Part shown: piece after piece, positions 34,351 to 43,700 of the stretch
Numbering within the stretch: position 1 is the stretch's first letter
Layout of the letters: every line of letters begins with the position of its first letter
Assembly: GCF_004519335.1 (NCBI RefSeq)
Contig: NZ_SOZD01000004.1
Location: forward strand, 62,001-126,000
DNA length: 64,000 nucleotides
Direction: 5' to 3'
Source of the DNA: Jiella endophytica
GTDB taxonomy: Bacteria; Pseudomonadota; Alphaproteobacteria; Rhizobiales; Rhizobiaceae
Program-made: the position numbers and the translations under genes
The notes under the pieces: model-generated
Seen by the model: only the letters and a program-made list of their open reading frames with translations
Told to the model about the DNA's origin: nothing
Database searches by the model: none

Positions 34351-34758
34351 CTAGGCGACCACCGTTCCGGTCTGAAGGATCACCGACTCGCCGCTCTGCA
34401 GCACCGCCTCGATGCCGTTGGAGCCGGCGCGGACCGCGGCGACGATGCCACCGGTCGAGCCGTCGGCCGAGGTGATGGCCCTGCCGATCAGCGAATTCGC
34501 CTGGGTCAGCGCCGAGACCGCCAGCATCGAATCGAGCTTCGAATTGGTGGCGATCGCCTGCTCGACATTCGAGAATGTGGCGAACTGCGCGACATACTCG
34601 GTGGAATCCGTCGGGTTCAGCGGATCCTGGTTGGACATCTCGGCGACGAGAAGCTTCAGGAAGGCGTCGTAGTCCAACCCGGTGCCGGAGGTCGCATTGG
34701 TGATGCCGGTCTGCGCAGCGGTGGTCGAGGTGGTCGAGGATACGGCGCCGACGCTCAT
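34351..34758 (-). CDS. flgD: Flagellar hook assembly scaffold FlgD
   Basis: Scaffold for hook assembly, 135 residues, which is shorter than enterobacterial FlgD and typical of rhizobia. The conserved N-terminal part is LDYDAFLKLLVAEMSNQDPLNPTDSTEYVAQFATFSNVEQ. The C-terminal Tudor/Fn3 hat is reduced to about 50 residues. Starts one base after the flbT stop. Confidence 0.94.
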   Translation of the reverse strand: MSVGAVSSTTSTTAAQTGITNATSGTGLDYDAFLKLLVAEMSNQDPLNPTDSTEYVAQFATFSNVEQAIATNSKLDSMLAVSALTQANSLIGRAITSADGSTGGIVAAVRAGSNGIEAVLQSGESVILQTGTVVA

Positions 34759-34759
34759 A

Positions 34760-35212
34760 TCAGGCTCCTGCGGCCAGCCGCATCGGCGGCTCGAACTTGG
34801 TGACGGTGCTGCCGGCCGAGGAGACCTCGCCGAGGATCTGGTCCTCGAGCGGGATCATCGAGCGGATCCGCTTCAGCGCCTCGAAATTGCGGCTCCGGCG
34901 GATCAGATCCTCGACCTCGAGCAGACCGTCGATGATGTCGCGGTTGCTGTAGGTCTTGAGCATCGCCGGATGCGCCTTGGTGAAGAGCTCCATCGCCGCG
35001 TCGACGCTGTTGGGATCCATCAGCATCATCTGGACGATGAAGTAGAGCTGACGCATCGGCGTCTTGGCATGCTCGGCCTGCATGACGTGGCTCTCCAGAA
35101 GGAAGGTCACGTCGTTGAGGAATTCGAGCGTGGTCTTGCGATCGACCTTCAGGACGGCGCCGTTGACGAAGATGCGCTCGCCGGCACGCAGGGAGATTCG
35201 GAGTGTGGCCAT
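34760..35212 (-). CDS. flbT: Flagellar biosynthesis repressor FlbT
   Basis: Post-transcriptional regulator that in Caulobacter binds flagellin mRNA leaders and promotes their decay. 150 residues, beginning MATLRISLRAGERIFVNGAVLKVDRKTTLEFLNDVTFLLE, with QLYFIVQMMLMDP in the middle. Two bases from the flaF stop; flaF-flbT form the usual pair. Confidence 0.96.
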   Translation of the reverse strand: MATLRISLRAGERIFVNGAVLKVDRKTTLEFLNDVTFLLESHVMQAEHAKTPMRQLYFIVQMMLMDPNSVDAAMELFTKAHPAMLKTYSNRDIIDGLLEVEDLIRRSRNFEALKRIRSMIPLEDQILGEVSSAGSTVTKFEPPMRLAAGA

Positions 35213-35214
35213 GA

Positions 35215-35562
35215 TCAGTTCAGTCCATCGCGGATCAGGGTGGTGATTTCGATGATGCCTGCAAAATTGTTCGAGCGGCCGAGGCGGATCGCCTCGGATT
35301 CGCGCATGATCCAGAGACCGATCGAGATCAGCTCCGCACGCAGATTGTCAGGCAGACCGTTCTCGGAGCTGGAGAGATCCTCGACGAGGATCGCCCAGAG
35401 ACTGCGGGTCAGGTAGATCGCCTCGATCGCATCGCGCGACCGCGGCCCGTTCTTCTCGGCACGCTTCAGCAGATCGATCGAATGGTCGAGTGCCTGGCGT
35501 TCGCGCTCGCGTGCGTTGATCTCCGTATCCTCAGAGATTTCCGCATAGGAGAACTGGTACAT
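35215..35562 (-). CDS. flaF: Flagellar biosynthesis regulator FlaF
   Basis: 115-residue helical partner of FlbT, needed for flagellin secretion or translation control. Starts MYQFSYAEISEDTEINARERERQALDHSIDLL and continues with LTRSLWAILVEDLS and LISIGLWIMRESE, as in the family. It begins the flaF-flbT-flgD-fliQ run after a 385-base gap from flgL. Confidence 0.95.
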   Translation of the reverse strand: MYQFSYAEISEDTEINARERERQALDHSIDLLKRAEKNGPRSRDAIEAIYLTRSLWAILVEDLSSSENGLPDNLRAELISIGLWIMRESEAIRLGRSNNFAGIIEITTLIRDGLN

Positions 35563-35947
35563 TCCTACCCCTTGATCCGACCCGTCGAACGGCCATTGAC
35601 CGGGCGATCGGGCTTAGTGAAGCTTCTGATCGTTGTCTCGATGCCGCTAGAGCGGCACCGTGCGAAGGTCGATTTGGCCGGCCCTCAAAGGACCGCTCCG
35701 AAGAACGTCCTGGCCTCGCCCGGCTCGGCCAGAGCGCGGCAGTGCCGGGGCAGTGCGGACGCCTCGCCGGTGCCGCCCGGCCGCAGGTTTCCGGCGCCCG
35801 GCCGGCGGGTCGACTGCGGGCTCGCCGCCAAGGCCAGGCGCGGCGGGACGGCCGGCGCCGCGTCGGCCGCCAGGAACCGGCCGAAGCCGGTCGGCGCCGT
35901 CGTGGCGCGCTGTGCGGCTCTGCGCATGGTCATCGTCGCCCCCCGGC
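35563..35947. other. 385-base gap between flgL and flaF
   Basis: GC-rich interval in the middle of an otherwise tight gene row. It must hold the flaF promoter or leader. A possible 82-codon reading frame (35685-35933) fills most of it; no clear CtrA box or terminator was seen. Confidence 0.4.
35685..35933 (-). CDS. Possible small basic protein between flgL and flaF
   Basis: An 82-codon frame begins 14 bases after the flgL stop with a GGGGGCG stretch before its ATG. The product is low-complexity, rich in Ala, Arg and Pro, with no recognisable domain. In high-GC DNA frames of this length arise by chance, so it may not be a gene. Confidence 0.25.
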   Translation of the reverse strand: MTMRRAAQRATTAPTGFGRFLAADAAPAVPPRLALAASPQSTRRPGAGNLRPGGTGEASALPRHCRALAEPGEARTFFGAVL

Positions 35948-37030
35948 TCAGAGATAGTTCAACAGGCTCAGTCGCGAGATCCGCGCCGTCAGCGCGTAGG
36001 AGGTCTCGAGCAGCGTCTGGAGGCCGGTCACCCGGGTGCTCGCCTCGTACTGGTCGACGCCCTCCAGATCGGAGATCGAAATGGTCAGGACGCTCTTGCG
36101 CGCTTCCAGCGTCTCGTTGGCGAGATCGACGCGGTTCTGCGTGCCGCCGATCTCCGCCTGCATCTGGGTGAGCTGGCTGAGGCCCTGGCTGAGAGTTTCG
36201 ATGGCCCGGCTTGTGAGAAGCTGACGCGTCTCGTCGTTCATGTTCTCGGCGCCGAGATCGGAGAGCATCACGTAAGCCTTGGCGATATTGCGGAAGGCGT
36301 CCTCGTTGGAGGAGTAGGACGTCTGGACGCTCTCGCTGCCGCTGATCCGGTTCTCGACCGTCGCGTCGTCGGCATTCGACCAGTTGTCGGTCCAGCCGCC
36401 GCCGGCGCCGGTGGCAAACAGCGTGTCGAACGGCCCGTCGAGAAAGGCCTCGAGGTCGCTCGCCGTCATGTTGGCGACGGATGCGTCGTCCTGGGCGAAG
36501 CCGAAGGCGGTGGAAAAGGCACTCGCGGTCGCGTCCTGCGCCAGCGAGCCGTCGAAATAGGTCTTGGCGGTGTCGCCGCCCGAGGTCGGGAAGCTGATCG
36601 CCTGCTGGTCGGTCGCAGCGCCGGAAAACAGGAAGCGTGCACCGGAGGAAGAGTTCAGCGCGCCGACGAGCTGCTGCAGGCTCGCCTTCGCCTGCTGGGT
36701 GTCGGCGGTGATGCCGGGATCGCCGGTGCCGTTGGCGATCAGCGATTCCTGAAACGCCAGCCCAGCGTCGGCGATCGACTGCAGGGCGTTCTGCATCACC
36801 GAGAAGCGCTGCGAGATGATGGCATTGGTATCGATCTGCCGCTCGATGCTCTCGCTTTCGGAGCGCAGCGAGATCGACTGGTTGGTCCGCAGCCCGAGCG
36901 CCAGGCCGACATCGGCGAGGCGACCGGTGGTCGCCTGCTTCTGCATGATCGTCAGTTCCTGCTGGATCTTCGACACGGCGCTGCGGGGCGCGGAAAGAAG
37001 CGTGTAGTTCGAGACGAGGAAATTGGTCAT
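35948..37030 (-). CDS. flgL: Flagellar hook-filament junction protein FlgL
   Basis: Second junction protein between hook and filament, 360 residues from the ATG at 37030 (GAAGG upstream). The N-terminal flagellin-like helix is MTNFLVSNYTLLSAPRSAVSKIQQELTIMQKQATTGRLADVG; the C-terminal helix ends LTARISRLSLLNYL. The N- and C-terminal helices form the coiled-coil core. Follows flgK directly. Confidence 0.93.
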   Translation of the reverse strand: MTNFLVSNYTLLSAPRSAVSKIQQELTIMQKQATTGRLADVGLALGLRTNQSISLRSESESIERQIDTNAIISQRFSVMQNALQSIADAGLAFQESLIANGTGDPGITADTQQAKASLQQLVGALNSSSGARFLFSGAATDQQAISFPTSGGDTAKTYFDGSLAQDATASAFSTAFGFAQDDASVANMTASDLEAFLDGPFDTLFATGAGGGWTDNWSNADDATVENRISGSESVQTSYSSNEDAFRNIAKAYVMLSDLGAENMNDETRQLLTSRAIETLSQGLSQLTQMQAEIGGTQNRVDLANETLEARKSVLTISISDLEGVDQYEASTRVTGLQTLLETSYALTARISRLSLLNYL

Positions 37031-37041
37031 GGCGCCTTCAC

Positions 37042-38490
37042 TCAAACAATGGCGAGAAGGGAATCGAGCATTTCGCCGACCGTCGAGATCAGCTTGCTCG
37101 ACGCCTGGTAGGAGCGCTCGAGGTCGAGGAGATGGGCCATTTCCTCGTCGAGATTGATGCCGGTGACGTCGGAGAGGGATTCCTGCGCGCGGGAGAGCAC
37201 CGTCGACTGGTAGTCGACGTCGTCGCTGGCGATCGAGCGCTTGTCTTCCAGCCAGCTGATCGACGAGGCGACGTAGTCGGAGATCGTCCCTGTCGTGCCG
37301 GCGCCGAAACTGCCGTCGAAGCTGCGCTGGGTGGTAAGCCCGGCGATGAGATCGTTGAGGCGGTCGGCAAAGCCGGCCGTTCCGCTGGCGTTGTAGACGA
37401 TGCCCTGGCCGGAGATGTCGCCGTCGCGCAGAAGGGTCGGATCGGCGACCGCGTTCGGCGAGACCCGGATGAGCCCGGCAAAGCCGGTGGTCGAGGTGAT
37501 CGTCGAGAGATCGGTGGTGGAGCCGTCGGCCTTGACCGAGAACAGGCCGGAAAAGCTGGTGCCGCCGCTGTCGGTCTCGGAAAACGCCTCAACCAGCGCC
37601 GAGGCGATCTGGTCGAGCTGTCCCTGGAAGGCGACGGCGGTCTCGTCGCGCAGGGTGAGAAGACCGTAGACGCTGCCGCTCTTGATCGGCATGCCGGCGG
37701 CCGAGCCCGAGACGCTGACGCCGTCGATGCGGAAGTCGCCGCCGGTGACGTTGGCGTCGTAGTTCGACTGCGCGGTGAACTCCACCGTCCGGGCCGTCGT
37801 CTCGAACAGGGTGATGCCGGAATCGGTGTAGAGGGTCATGTCGTTGCCGGCACGCACCTGGACGTTCAGGCCGACATAGCCGGACAGCTCGGTGACGATC
37901 TGGTCGCGCCGGTCGACCGCGTCGGTGACGTCCTGGCCGGTCGCCGTGCCGGCCATGATCTTGCCGTTGAGCTTCTCGAACTCCTTCAGGAGGCTGTTCA
38001 TCGTGTCGGCGGCGTCGGCGAGCTGCCGGTCGGCATCGGTGCGCGCCGCCTGCACGGCCTTGGTCGTGGTGTTGAGGCTGGCGGCGAGATCCGAGGCGGC
38101 GTTGATGGCGGCCCGCGCCGTCTGCGGATCTTCCGGCGTCACCGCATATTGCGACAGCGCGGCATTGAGCTGGCTCAGCCGGTAGGCCGGCGATTCGATC
38201 GAATCGGTATCGCCGATCACCGCGCGGATGGAATCGAGGGCGCCATAGGCGGCGGTGGCGGCGGCAAGGGTGGAATTTGCCGTCGTCATCGAACGGAACA
38301 GTGCCTGGTTGCTCGACTGCGAGACCGACAGGATCGACACCCCGCCATAGACCGAGGCCGCCTGGTTGGCATATTTGCGTGTCGCAGCCGGGTTCTCGGC
38401 ATTCGCGACGTTGCGCGACACCAGAGCCGACTGCTGCGAAACGGCAGCCAAGGACGAGCGGGCGCTCGTGAAGGCGGAAAGCAGGGACAT
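37042..38490 (-). CDS. flgK: Flagellar hook-associated protein FlgK
   Basis: First hook-filament junction protein, 482 residues. Starts MSLLSAFTSARSSLAAVSQQSALVSRNVANAENPAATRK, the N-terminal rod/hook signature with its ANxxNPxT-like motif, and ends in EEMAHLLDLERSYQASSKLISTVGEMLDSLLAI, the C-terminal axial-protein helix. A FlgN-like chaperone is encoded at the end of the block. Confidence 0.95.
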   Translation of the reverse strand: MSLLSAFTSARSSLAAVSQQSALVSRNVANAENPAATRKYANQAASVYGGVSILSVSQSSNQALFRSMTTANSTLAAATAAYGALDSIRAVIGDTDSIESPAYRLSQLNAALSQYAVTPEDPQTARAAINAASDLAASLNTTTKAVQAARTDADRQLADAADTMNSLLKEFEKLNGKIMAGTATGQDVTDAVDRRDQIVTELSGYVGLNVQVRAGNDMTLYTDSGITLFETTARTVEFTAQSNYDANVTGGDFRIDGVSVSGSAAGMPIKSGSVYGLLTLRDETAVAFQGQLDQIASALVEAFSETDSGGTSFSGLFSVKADGSTTDLSTITSTTGFAGLIRVSPNAVADPTLLRDGDISGQGIVYNASGTAGFADRLNDLIAGLTTQRSFDGSFGAGTTGTISDYVASSISWLEDKRSIASDDVDYQSTVLSRAQESLSDVTGINLDEEMAHLLDLERSYQASSKLISTVGEMLDSLLAIV

Positions 38491-38528
38491 CTCGGTCTAT
38501 TCCCTCTCGCGGGGAGGTTGAGCGCCGA

Positions 38529-39713
38529 TCAGCGCTTCAGATTGATGAGGACGTCGAGGATTTCCGAGCCGGTCTGGAAGACCTTCGAGTTGGCGCTGTA
38601 GGAGCGCTGGGACTCGATCATGTCGGTCAGCTCGCTGGCCAGATCGACGTTGGAGCTCTCAAGCGCGTTGGAAACGAGGCTGCCGAAGCCGTTGGTGCCG
38701 GGAATGCCGTATTCGACGGTGCCCGACTGGAGCGTTGCCGAATAGACGTTGCCGGCCGCGGCCTGCAGCTTGTCCGGGCTGGTGAAGCGGGCAAGGTTGA
38801 GCTGGAACAGCGAAACCAGCGAACCGTCGGCCATCACCCCCATGACGCCGGCGACGTTGCCGACCTCGCTGATGGTGAATTCCTGGAAGTAGCCGGCGGG
38901 GTTGCCGTTCTTCGAGACCTGGGCCGAGAAGTCGGTGTCGTATTCGGTGAGCGATCCGAAGTCGACGTCGATGGTGTTGCCGGTGCCGAGCGTGATGCTC
39001 ATCGTGCCGGGCGCGCCGGTGGTCGTCGGCTCGCCGGTGGTCGGATCGAAGGTGACCGTCGAGGAGACCGTCGTCGTGCCGTCGCTGACGTCGAGCGACC
39101 ACTCGTTGGCGGCCGTCTTGGTCATCGTCATCGTCAGGGTCTGCGCCGTGCCGACATTGTCGTAGACGGCGATCGACGTCGTCTTCACGTCGCCGATCTC
39201 GGCGGTGACCGGGAACTGCAGATTGAGCTCGGCGGCGGTCGTCGCCGTTGGCGCGACGATCTCGCCCACCGGAAGCTTGATGGGACCGGTGGCGCCGGTC
39301 TGCAGGTCTGTGCCGGTCAGGCGGTAGCCGGCGGCATTGACGAGATAGGTGGATTCACCGGCCGCCGTCGTCTCGGTGCGGCGCACGAAGGAGCCTGCGC
39401 GGGTATAGTATTCGCGGCCGGCCTGGTCCTGCACGACGAAGAAGCCGTCGCCGGAGATGGCGACGTCGGTCGCCGAGGAGGTGGAGGCGATCGAGCCCTG
39501 CTCGCTCACCATCTGGCGAACCTCGGTCTTGATCGAGCCTGAATTGTACTGGCCGCCGCCGGACTGGGCGATCACCAGCGTCGAGAACTCCGCCTCGCTG
39601 CGCTTGTAACCGTTGGTACCCGAGTTGGAGATATTGTCCGATATCACCGAGAGCCGGTTGGCCTGGGCGTTCATGCCGGACACGCTGGTTCTAAAGACGC
39701 CGTTGATGCTCAT
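38529..39713 (-). CDS. flgE: Flagellar hook protein FlgE
   Basis: Hook subunit, 394 residues. N-terminal axial motif NGVFRTSVSGMNAQANRLSVISDNISNSGTNGYKRSEAEF; the D1 region contains ATDVAISGDGFFVVQD; C-terminal helix SSNVDLASELTDMIESQRSYSANSKVFQTGSEILDVLINLKR. The middle domain is rich in Thr and Gly. FliK encoded upstream would set the length of the hook it builds. Confidence 0.96.
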   Translation of the reverse strand: MSINGVFRTSVSGMNAQANRLSVISDNISNSGTNGYKRSEAEFSTLVIAQSGGGQYNSGSIKTEVRQMVSEQGSIASTSSATDVAISGDGFFVVQDQAGREYYTRAGSFVRRTETTAAGESTYLVNAAGYRLTGTDLQTGATGPIKLPVGEIVAPTATTAAELNLQFPVTAEIGDVKTTSIAVYDNVGTAQTLTMTMTKTAANEWSLDVSDGTTTVSSTVTFDPTTGEPTTTGAPGTMSITLGTGNTIDVDFGSLTEYDTDFSAQVSKNGNPAGYFQEFTISEVGNVAGVMGVMADGSLVSLFQLNLARFTSPDKLQAAAGNVYSATLQSGTVEYGIPGTNGFGSLVSNALESSNVDLASELTDMIESQRSYSANSKVFQTGSEILDVLINLKR

Positions 39714-39805
39714 GGGCTGGGACTCCGTAGCCTTCCGATCTGCTTCACGGATAGGCTTTCAAGCTTGTCCCTAGCTGTGCGGCGACCCGAAATCCGCAGT
39801 CGTTT

Positions 39806-39850
39806 TAAAAAACGAAAGGCCCTGCCGAAATACATCGACAAGGCCTTTTT
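39806..39850 (-). terminator. Terminator between rem and flgE
   Basis: AAAGGCC and GGCCTTT arms, about 20 bases apart, are flanked on the minus-strand 3' side by CGTTTTTT and on the plus side by a T run, so the hairpin may act on both strands. It separates rem from flgE. Confidence 0.65.
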
Positions 39851-39878
39851 GGTTAATACTTCCGAAAGGATTTTGTAC

Positions 39879-40550
39879 TTAGTCGACGCCGATGCCGTAG
39901 CCGAGGTAGCGCTTGGACGAGACCGGATCGTAGCCGAGACGCATCTTCAGCTTCTTGCGCAGCTTGGAGATGTGGCTCTCGATGACGTTCTCTTCGACGT
40001 TCTCGTCGAAGATGCCGTAGATGGCGTTGAAGAGCTGCTGCTTGGAAACCCGGCGACCCCGGTTGGAGACCAGATATTCCAGAATGCGGCGCTCGCGCCG
40101 CGGCAGGGCCATCGCCTTGCCGGCGACCTCGGCGTCGCGGCCGTCCTGATAGACGCAGATCTCGCCGACGACAGTCTTGGTGGCCTCGGCATTTTCGCGG
40201 CGGCGGATGGCGCCGACCCGGGCGAGGATCTCCTTGACATGGACCGGCTTGGCGACGACGTCGTCGACGCCGGCAGCGAAGAGGTCGAGGGTACCGTCGA
40301 GGTTGCGGCTCTCGGAGAGCGCGATCATCGGCGCCGTGGAGCGCGAGCGGATCAGCCGAGGGCAGACCGAACGGTCGTCGAAATCGCCGAGAAGGAAGGC
40401 CTCGACCGCCGAGAGATCGGCCTCGGGCGCCGTTTCCACCCAGTCGCGAAATTCATCCGCTGCGAAGGTCGCCGTCGAGACCCCTTCGCGAGCAAAAAGA
40501 GACTGGTAGCCACTCGTGACCAGTTCCCGGTTGTCAACCACTACGATCAT
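39879..40550 (-). CDS. rem: Flagellar transcriptional activator Rem/FtcR
   Basis: OmpR-type response-regulator-like activator of flagellar genes, called Rem in Sinorhizobium and FtcR in Brucella. 223 residues: an N-terminal receiver-like domain (MIVVVDNRELVTSGYQSLF) that seems to lack the full acidic pocket, and a C-terminal winged helix with LPRRERRILEYLVSNRGRRVSKQQLFNAIYG and ESHISKLRKKLKMRLG. GGAGGG lies before the ATG at 40550. The intergenic region upstream holds CtrA-type sites. Confidence 0.93.
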   Translation of the reverse strand: MIVVVDNRELVTSGYQSLFAREGVSTATFAADEFRDWVETAPEADLSAVEAFLLGDFDDRSVCPRLIRSRSTAPMIALSESRNLDGTLDLFAAGVDDVVAKPVHVKEILARVGAIRRRENAEATKTVVGEICVYQDGRDAEVAGKAMALPRRERRILEYLVSNRGRRVSKQQLFNAIYGIFDENVEENVIESHISKLRKKLKMRLGYDPVSSKRYLGYGIGVD

Positions 40551-40636
40551 TTTACCCTCCGTCCGCCGCCGCGTTGTTGGTAAAAAAACCGTAACCTGAC
40601 GCGAGTCTTGCACCAATCCTGAAATTTAGTGATCTA

Positions 40637-40644
40637 TTAACCAT
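40637..40644 (+). promoter_or_regulatory. CtrA half site TTAACCAT upstream of rem
   Basis: TTAACCAT matches the short CtrA recognition sequence known from Caulobacter and rhizobia. It is about 90 bases upstream of the rem start and 52 bases from the full site at 40696. Confidence 0.5.
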
Positions 40645-40655
40645 GCCGAAGCGCT

Positions 40656-40671
40656 TGGCACGTAAGTTGCT
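40656..40671 (+). promoter_or_regulatory. Sigma-54 type -24/-12 promoter facing the 3' end of fliK
   Basis: TGGCACGTAAGTTGCT matches the sigma-54 consensus TGGCAC-N5-TTGC exactly, including the following T and preceding T. It points rightwards, away from rem and towards the 3' end of the leftward fliK gene. No rightward gene follows for several kilobases. Confidence 0.5.
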
Positions 40672-40695
40672 GTTTTCACAACGATATTTTTTTGG

Positions 40696-40710
40696 TTAAG
40701 AAAGCCTTAA
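40696..40710 (-). promoter_or_regulatory. Full CtrA-type site upstream of rem
   Basis: On the minus strand TTAA-GGCTTTC-TTAAC (TTAA, seven bases, TTAAC) fits the full CtrA consensus. It is about 150 bases upstream of the rem start, in the same orientation as rem. TTAA is rare in this GC-rich window. Confidence 0.7.
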
Positions 40711-40711
40711 T

Positions 40712-40735
40712 CCCCGCCGGCTGCTGCCGACGGGG
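40712..40735 (-). terminator. Hairpin after fliK
   Basis: CCCCGCCGGC/GCCGACGGGG arms with a 4-base loop and one bulge-like mismatch. It lies 60 bases after the fliK stop on the minus strand. No T run follows, so any termination would be weak or factor-dependent. Confidence 0.5.
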
Positions 40736-40795
40736 TCAGGAAAAATCTAAGTCATTGAGATTGTTAGACTTACGAAGCCGGTTCGGATCGCGATC

Positions 40796-43700
40796 TCAGA
40801 GATAGATCGACGGGTCGATTCCCATCCCGCGCCGGCCCTGTTCGACATCCTGAAGACGCGGAGCCGGCTCGGGCCGAGACGGCCTCCCGCCGGACCCGCC
40901 GCCGCGCTGACCGTCATTGCCGCCCTGGCCGTTGCCGGAAGACTGCCCGTTCGTCGAGCCCTCCCCCCGCGCCTGGCCGGACGACGAGCCGTCGGCCTGC
41001 TGGGCCGGCGACTGCATCACCCGCGAGCCCGAACCGTCGCGGGTGCCGAGTGTGATCATCGCCTCGTCGACATCGAGCCCGGCCTGCTTCAGCAGCGACT
41101 TCAGGCCCTCGCTGTCGTCCTTCAGCCGCAGCGCGGTGTCTGGCTCGCTGGCCTCTATGTGGACGGTGAGGTTGCCCTCGATCAGCTTCAGCGTGACGTT
41201 CACCTTGCCGAGCTTTTCCGGCGAGAGCTGGATCTGGATGGTCTTCAGCGCGGCGCCTCCGGCCCGAAGACGCGTCCGCTCCGTCGCATCGGCGCGGCTG
41301 GCGGTCGGCGCCATGTCGACGAGGGCGGCGGCGACTGCATCGGCCACCTGGCTCGTCGGCGGAACCTGCTTTGCCGCGAGGCCGTCGGCAGTGACAGCAT
41401 CGGCGCCGCGGGCGATCGGCATCGCCGGCTGGCCGGCAAGACCCGTCCGGCCGAGGATCTCGGCAAGCTCGTTCTGCTCGCCGGTGTCGGCGGTGGTGTC
41501 CGGAGTGGTCTCGAAGGCGGTTTCGGCAGCAGTCTCGGCGGCCATCCCGGCAGCGGGCGCCGCGGCCTCGGACTGCGTGGGCCGAGCGGCATCGGCTGCT
41601 TCGCTCTCAGTGGAAGCCGAAGGCATCGCCGCGGCAGGCTGCCCGGCGGGAACGGGAGCCGTCGCGGCAGCCGTTGCGGCGGGACGTTCGCTGACGGAAG
41701 TCCGGCCATTCGCCGTCGCTTGCGGCGCGTTGCCGGCATCTGCGTTCCGGGCGGACGCAGCGGCGGGCACCGCCGCGGCGGGGCGCGGAGCGCCGCCCTT
41801 CCCTGCCATCGGCGATGGCTGATCCTTTGCAGCTGCGGCCGCGGAGTCTTCTGCCGAGACTTCGGCACCGGTCGAAGCTTCGGTGATGGTCGCCTCAGTG
41901 GCTGCCTGCATCGCGCCGCGCTCGGTCCGGACTTCGCCAGGCTGCTGGTTCCGCGCGCCCATCGGCGCGGTCTCGGTAGCGGCATCGCCGGTTTCCGGGG
42001 AAGCGTCCGCCGCCGGCATTGCCGCGCTGGCGAGATTGTTGCCGCGACGCTCGCCCTCGGCTGCGGGCTTGGTCGCGACAGGGCCTGACGCGGCCTCGCC
42101 GGCGCGGGCCAAGACGGCGTCGCCAGAACCAGTATCGGCGCCGGCATCGGCGGACACCGTTGCACCGGCGGCTGTGGGCATTGCCTGCGGCTGCTCACGG
42201 CGGGCATTGGCGCGCGAGGCATCTGCCTGACTCTCGCGGACCGGAGCGGCGGCGTCCACGGTCGACTTCGTCCCGGCCGTCTCGGCGGCCGTTGCGGACG
42301 CCACCGGCTCGCGGCCGCGGCGGGGCGCGTCGGCAGCTCGCTGCTGCGACCCGTGCGCCGAAGCGGTCTCGCTGGCGCGTGCCGTCGCGGTGGGCGCATC
42401 GGTGGCGGTAGCCGGCATCGCCTGCGGCTCTTCGCTGCGGGCGCGGGCAGCGGCGCGCGAGGCGGCCGCCTCCTGATCGCGGGCGGGAGTCGCGGCGGCG
42501 GTCGCCGTTTTGGCGTCGGCAGTCGATTGGGAACCGGCGGTCACACGGTCGCGATCCGAAGCCCCGGCCGATCCATCGATAGCCCGGGCCGGAGCCGCCT
42601 CGCCGGCACGCGGCGCGGCTTCGCGGGTCACGGCGGGCGTCGCGGCTGCGGCCTTGTCGGACTTCGCATCGGCCGGAGAAGCCGTCTCGGCGGCGCGCGG
42701 CGCTGCGGCATCGCCGGCTCTGGCGTCGACGGTGGCCTGCTTCGGCGCCTCGGCGGGCTCGCGAGCGATCGGCGCTTCGCGGGTTGCGGCGCGCGGACGC
42801 GCAGCGGCCTCGCTCTGGCGGAAAGAGCCGGCGGACCGGGCGTCCGCGGCGGGCGCGGCCTTCGCCGTCGCGGCACGGGGCGACGCCCCGCGATCCTCGC
42901 CAACGGTCCGCGTCGAAGCTGCGGTGACCGGCGCGGCGGCGACAGGAGCGGCGGCGACCGTCTGGGCGGCGCCGGACTGCGCAGCGCCCGCCTGGCCGGC
43001 GTTCGGCATGGCAGCGCTCGGCTGCGCGCCAGCCTGTCTCGCCGTATCTGCGGACATGGCGGCTGCCGCCGGCGCGGCAGTTGCGGCATTCGCGCCGTCC
43101 GTGTCGGCGCGGAGGCCGGCCGGCGCAGCGGCGATGCGGCTCGAAAGCTGCGCGGCGGCGCGCTCCGGCGTCGCGGCGCGAGCCGGCAGGTCGTTCGCCG
43201 CATCGGCGTTGCGGCGCTCGGCGCGGCGGGTGGCCGGCTCGAAATCGGTGCGCATGGAAACGAGGTCCACCCGCGCGCCGAGGCCCGAGCTCGTTCCCCG
43301 GCCGCCCTGCGTCATGCGGGGGCGAAGGCTGGCGACCTCGGCGGTTTCAGGCGCGGAGGCCGCCGGCATCTCTGCAGGCATCTGCCTTGCCGCTTGAGCG
43401 TCAGCCCTGGCGGACGTCTCGAAACGGACGGATTTCGTCTCGGGGGCTGCAGAAGCGGCCTGGCGCTGCGGCACTGCGGCGCTCGGCCCCGTGGCGACGG
43501 CCGGACGCTCGCCGGCAGCGCCGCTCGCGGGCGACCCGGCGGCGCTGCCGGCGATCGACGCCGTGGCTTTCGTCCCGGCGCCGTCCTCGCTCGTTGCCGA
43601 CCCGGCCGCTGCGCCTGCCGCCGGAACGTCCGGCAAGTCGACGTCTGGCAGAGCCTCGCCGCCGGAACGCAGCGCGGCGGGCGATGCGGTGGTCATGCCT

